From contig NZ_CP100763.1 of NCBI RefSeq assembly GCF_024296685.1, positions 1,364,001 to 1,428,000 of the forward strand: DNA of 64,000 nt, in the 5' to 3' direction. This document shows, piece by piece, positions 61,319 through 64,000 of the stretch. The notes under the pieces were generated by a model that saw nothing but the letters and a program-made list of their open reading frames with translations, was not told the origin of the DNA and made no database searches. This DNA comes from Natrinema marinum (GTDB lineage Archaea; Halobacteriota; Halobacteria; Halobacteriales; Natrialbaceae). Each line of letters starts with the position of its first letter. The stretch's first letter is position 1. Made by a program: the position numbers and the translations under genes.

Positions 61319-62464
61319 CTACGGCAGCGTTCCGTCGTCGGCGCCGGTAAACGCCAGCTGACGGTTCGTCACCGCCTCGCCCGTCTCGCCGTCGAAGAGG
61401 TGGATCGCCCGTTCGGGGAACGAGACGCGCACGCGATCGCCGTCGCTGACGGTGGGCACGCCCTCGGTCGTCGCGACGAACTCCTCGCCGTCGGTCGCGT
61501 CGTCGAACCGTAGGTGGACGATGTTCTCGTTACCCATCGGCTCGACGACGGACACCACCGCCTCGAGCCCGCTGTCGTCCGTCCCGCGCTCGCCGATCCG
61601 GACATCTTCAGGACGGATTCCGAGCACGATCGACTGCCCGTCCTCGAGGTCGGCGCTCGCCTCCGAGCCGAGCGGATAGTCGAACGCGTCGGTCTCGATC
61701 CGCTCCCCGTCGAAGTGGCCGTCGAAGACGTTCATCGACGGCTCGCCGATGAAGCCCGCGACGAACAGGTTGTTCGGCTCGTGGTAACACTCAAGCGGCG
61801 TGCCGACCTGTTGGAGTTCCCCCTCGTTCAACACGGCGATCCGATCGCCCATCGTCATCGCCTCGGTCTGATCGTGGGTGACGTAGACCGTCGTCACGCC
61901 CAGCCGTTCCTGCAGGTGCTGGAGCTCCGTCCGCATCTCCGCTCGCAGCTTCGCGTCGAGGTTCGAGAGCGGCTCGTCCATCAGGAACACGTCCGGATCG
62001 CGGACGATCGCCCGGCCCAGCGCGACTCGCTGTTGCTGCCCGCCGGAAAGCTCGCCGGGCTTGCGGTCCAGCAGGTCGTCGATCCCCATCAGCGCCGCCG
62101 TCTCTTCTACCGTCTCGTCGATCTGGGCGTCCGAGCGGTCCGTCGACTCCTCGAGCCCGAACGATATGTTCGCGCGGACGGTCTTGTGAGGGTACAGCGC
62201 GTACGACTGGAAGACCATGGCGATGTCGCGATCCTGGGCGGAGACGTCGTTGATCGTCCGCTCGCCGAGTCTGATCTCGCCGTCCGTCACTTCCTCGAGG
62301 CCGGCGATCATGCGCAGCGTCGTCGATTTGCCACAGCCCGAGGGACCGACCAGCACGAGGAAGTCACCGTCGGGAACCTCGACCGAGACATCGTTGACCG
62401 CAACGACACCGGCGTTTCCGTCACCGTACACCTTGGTTACGTCGTCGAGTTCTAAGCCCGCCAT
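61319..62464 (-). CDS. xacK: Sugar ABC importer ATPase (MalK/UgpC type), XacK-like
   Basis: This 381-residue ATPase has Walker A GPSGCGKSTTL, signature LSGGQQQRVALGRAI, Walker B VFLMDEPLSNLDAK and a C-terminal TOBE/OB regulatory half (about 240-381). It lies one base after the other ATPase gene, as in the Haloferax pentose importer, where two different ATPases (XacJ and XacK) work as a heterodimer. ATG 62464 is chosen. The letter is from gene order. Confidence 0.85.
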   Translation of the reverse strand: MAGLELDDVTKVYGDGNAGVVAVNDVSVEVPDGDFLVLVGPSGCGKSTTLRMIAGLEEVTDGEIRLGERTINDVSAQDRDIAMVFQSYALYPHKTVRANISFGLEESTDRSDAQIDETVEETAALMGIDDLLDRKPGELSGGQQQRVALGRAIVRDPDVFLMDEPLSNLDAKLRAEMRTELQHLQERLGVTTVYVTHDQTEAMTMGDRIAVLNEGELQQVGTPLECYHEPNNLFVAGFIGEPSMNVFDGHFDGERIETDAFDYPLGSEASADLEDGQSIVLGIRPEDVRIGERGTDDSGLEAVVSVVEPMGNENIVHLRFDDATDGEEFVATTEGVPTVSDGDRVRVSFPERAIHLFDGETGEAVTNRQLAFTGADDGTLP

Positions 62465-62465
62465 G

Positions 62466-63611
62466 TTACACCTGCGTGAGTTCGCGTTCGGTTTCGAGAC
62501 GACGATTACAGAGCGCGTCGCCGCTGGTTCCATCGAAGACGTGGAGCCGCTCGGGATCGAGCGTCACCACGACCGATTCGCCCGCTTCCACGACGTGCAT
62601 CCCGTCGGTCACCGCCTGGATGACGTCGTGATCGTCACCCGCGTCGGCGTGCGTGAGATGGACCACGTTCTGGTCGCCGTGGGTCTCCGTGACCGTCACC
62701 GTCATCCGGAACTCGTGGTCGCCGAGCGGCGTCGACACGTCCTCGGCCCGCCGAACGTCGACGGCTTCGGGACGGATCCCGATGACGAGTTCCTCGGCGT
62801 CGCCGACGGCGTCGGAGAGTCGGTCGTCGAACGGATACTCGAGAAACTCGCCCACGAAGCCGGTCTCGGAGCGTCGCCCGCGGAGGAAGTTCATCATCGG
62901 CTCGCCGATGAAGCCCGCGACGAACTGGTTTGCGGGCTCGTGATAGAGCTCGAGCGGTTCGCCGACTTGCTGCAGCTGCCCGTCGTTGAGCACGGCGATC
63001 CGATCGCCCATCGTCATCGCTTCGGTCTGATTGTGGGTGACGTACACTGTCGTCACGTCGAGGTCGGCCTGCAGGTTCTGGAGTTCCGCCCGCATCTGCG
63101 ACCGGAGCTTCGCGTCGAGGTTCGCGAGGGGCTCGTCCATCAGGAACGCCTCGGGATCGCGAACGATCGCCCGGCCCAGCGCGACCCGCTGTTGCTGCCC
63201 GCCGGAGAGTTCACCCGGCTTGCGATCCAACAGGTCCTCGATGCCGAGGTCGGCGGCGACCTCCTCGACCCGCTCGTCCATCTCGGCGGCGGTGTACCCC
63301 GATTCTTCTTCCAGCCCGAACCGAACGTTCTCGCGAACGGTCATGTGCGGATAGAGGGCATAGTCCTGAAACACCATCGCGATGTCCCGGTTCTGTGGCA
63401 CGCGGTAGTTCATGTGGTCGCCGTCGATGTAGAGATTCCCGTCGCTGGGCGTCTCGAGACCGGCGATCATGCGCAGCGTCGTCGATTTGCCACAGCCCGA
63501 GGGGCCGACTAACACGAGGAACTCGCTGTCCTCGATGTCGAGAGTGACGTCCTCGACGGCGACCGTGTCTCCGAACCGCTTCGTCAGGTGATCGAGTTGA
63601 ATTCGTCCCAT
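62466..63611 (-). CDS. xacJ: Sugar ABC importer ATPase (MalK/UgpC type), XacJ-like
   Basis: This second 381-residue ATPase resembles the one after it over the whole length: same Walker A, signature and Walker B (AFLMDEPLANLDAK), with a different C-terminal domain. It follows the permease gene by 3 bases and precedes the second ATPase by 1, so translation is probably coupled. The pentose role rests on its neighbours. Confidence 0.85.
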   Translation of the reverse strand: MGRIQLDHLTKRFGDTVAVEDVTLDIEDSEFLVLVGPSGCGKSTTLRMIAGLETPSDGNLYIDGDHMNYRVPQNRDIAMVFQDYALYPHMTVRENVRFGLEEESGYTAAEMDERVEEVAADLGIEDLLDRKPGELSGGQQQRVALGRAIVRDPEAFLMDEPLANLDAKLRSQMRAELQNLQADLDVTTVYVTHNQTEAMTMGDRIAVLNDGQLQQVGEPLELYHEPANQFVAGFIGEPMMNFLRGRRSETGFVGEFLEYPFDDRLSDAVGDAEELVIGIRPEAVDVRRAEDVSTPLGDHEFRMTVTVTETHGDQNVVHLTHADAGDDHDVIQAVTDGMHVVEAGESVVVTLDPERLHVFDGTSGDALCNRRLETERELTQV

Positions 63612-63614
63612 CGG

Positions 63615-64000
63615 TTATCCACTCTCCGTGCGCAGTCCTTCCGCGAACTGTTCGGCGAACGCGACGTACAGGATGATCGTCGGCAGGGCGGCGAGGAACG
63701 CGGCCGACATCCGGATGCCGAAGTCGACGCCGGAGGTCGACGCGCCGATCGCCGGCAGGATCAACGTCACCGGTGCCGCCGGGTGATTCGCCCCCGTGAT
63801 GAGGGTAAAGGAGAACAGGAACTCGTTGTAGATCTGGGTGAACTGGTAGATGAACACCACGGCGAACATCGGCTTCGAGATCGGTAACACGATGCGGCGG
63901 TAGATCTTCGTGATGCTCGCCCCGTCGATCTTGGCCGCCTCCACCAGCGAGTTGGGGAGGCTCTTGTAGTACGACCGAAACAGGATCGTACAGATCGGAA
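63615..64000 (-). CDS. xacI: Sugar ABC importer permease, C-terminal part (start beyond window)
   Basis: About 128 residues of a MalG/UgpE-type permease are visible, open to the window edge. The EAA loop (VEAAKIDGASITKIYRRIVLP) contacts the ATPases. Two to three membrane helices follow (FAVVFIYQFTQIYNEFLFSF, AAFLAALPTIILYVAF). It is the third-last gene of the importer operon; the substrate-binding protein and other permease are probably just outside the window. Confidence 0.85.
   Translation of the reverse strand, partial: PICTILFRSYYKSLPNSLVEAAKIDGASITKIYRRIVLPISKPMFAVVFIYQFTQIYNEFLFSFTLITGANHPAAPVTLILPAIGASTSGVDFGIRMSAAFLAALPTIILYVAFAEQFAEGLRTESG

Overview
The window is chromosomal DNA of an extremely halophilic archaeon, most likely a member of the Natrialbales such as a Haloterrigena- or Natrinema-like genus (the rank is inference). 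The signs are very high GC with frequent CTCGAG, strongly acidic proteins, Tat rather than Sec signals on exported proteins, TATA boxes about 27 bases before ATG or GTG (leaderless starts), HMG-CoA synthase for isoprenoid lipids, and haloarchaea-only families (RdfA, archaea-specific SMC-related protein, DUF2150, class III pilin).

Layout. 1-19.4 kb is mostly core housekeeping: gcvT (cut by the window edge), an aldehyde dehydrogenase, a Tat-exported subtilase with a frameshift, an NYN-domain protein, an NhaC antiporter with a small TRAM-like partner, a TatD-like hydrolase, DUF2150, a large pilin-like surface protein, HMG-CoA synthase, an AI-2E family permease, gcvPA-gcvPB, a zinc micro-protein, a cobalamin adenosyltransferase and adenine deaminase. 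At 19.5 kb lies tRNA-Val(CAC). A 28-base copy of its 3' end follows, itself split by a 45-base palindromic insert, and then an AT-rich patch with a membrane-anchored HNH protein and a small partner.

21-42 kb is a nitrogen-scavenging region. It holds a P450-ABM monooxygenase pair, two paralogous isochorismatase-fold hydrolases, two ureohydrolases (agmatinase fold), a polyamine-type ABC importer in one operon with the first ureohydrolase and a metallo-beta-lactamase-fold hydrolase, an amidase, an AbrB-PhoU regulator, a sodium/solute symporter and a complete urease operon (ureB-C-A-G-D-E-F) ending in a JAMM-domain protein. The simplest reading is uptake of a guanidino or ureido compound, release of urea, and urease hydrolysis to ammonia. 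The substrate is not known.

42-53.5 kb holds an arylsulfotransferase-like membrane protein, several tiny zinc-finger proteins, a secreted nuclease, the rdfA/SMC-related cell-shape pair and malic enzyme. 53.6-64 kb is a pentose module: two Tat-exported GH43 enzymes with ricin-type domains, xylose dehydrogenase, 2-keto-3-deoxypentonate dehydratase, alpha-ketoglutarate semialdehyde dehydrogenase, and part of a sugar ABC importer with two ATPases. Together these would cut arabinan or arabinoxylan outside the cell, import the pentose and oxidise it to alpha-ketoglutarate; the pentonate dehydratase is not in the window.

Two exported hydrolase genes carry single-base indels in short G/C runs near the 3' end, so either decay or consensus error is possible.
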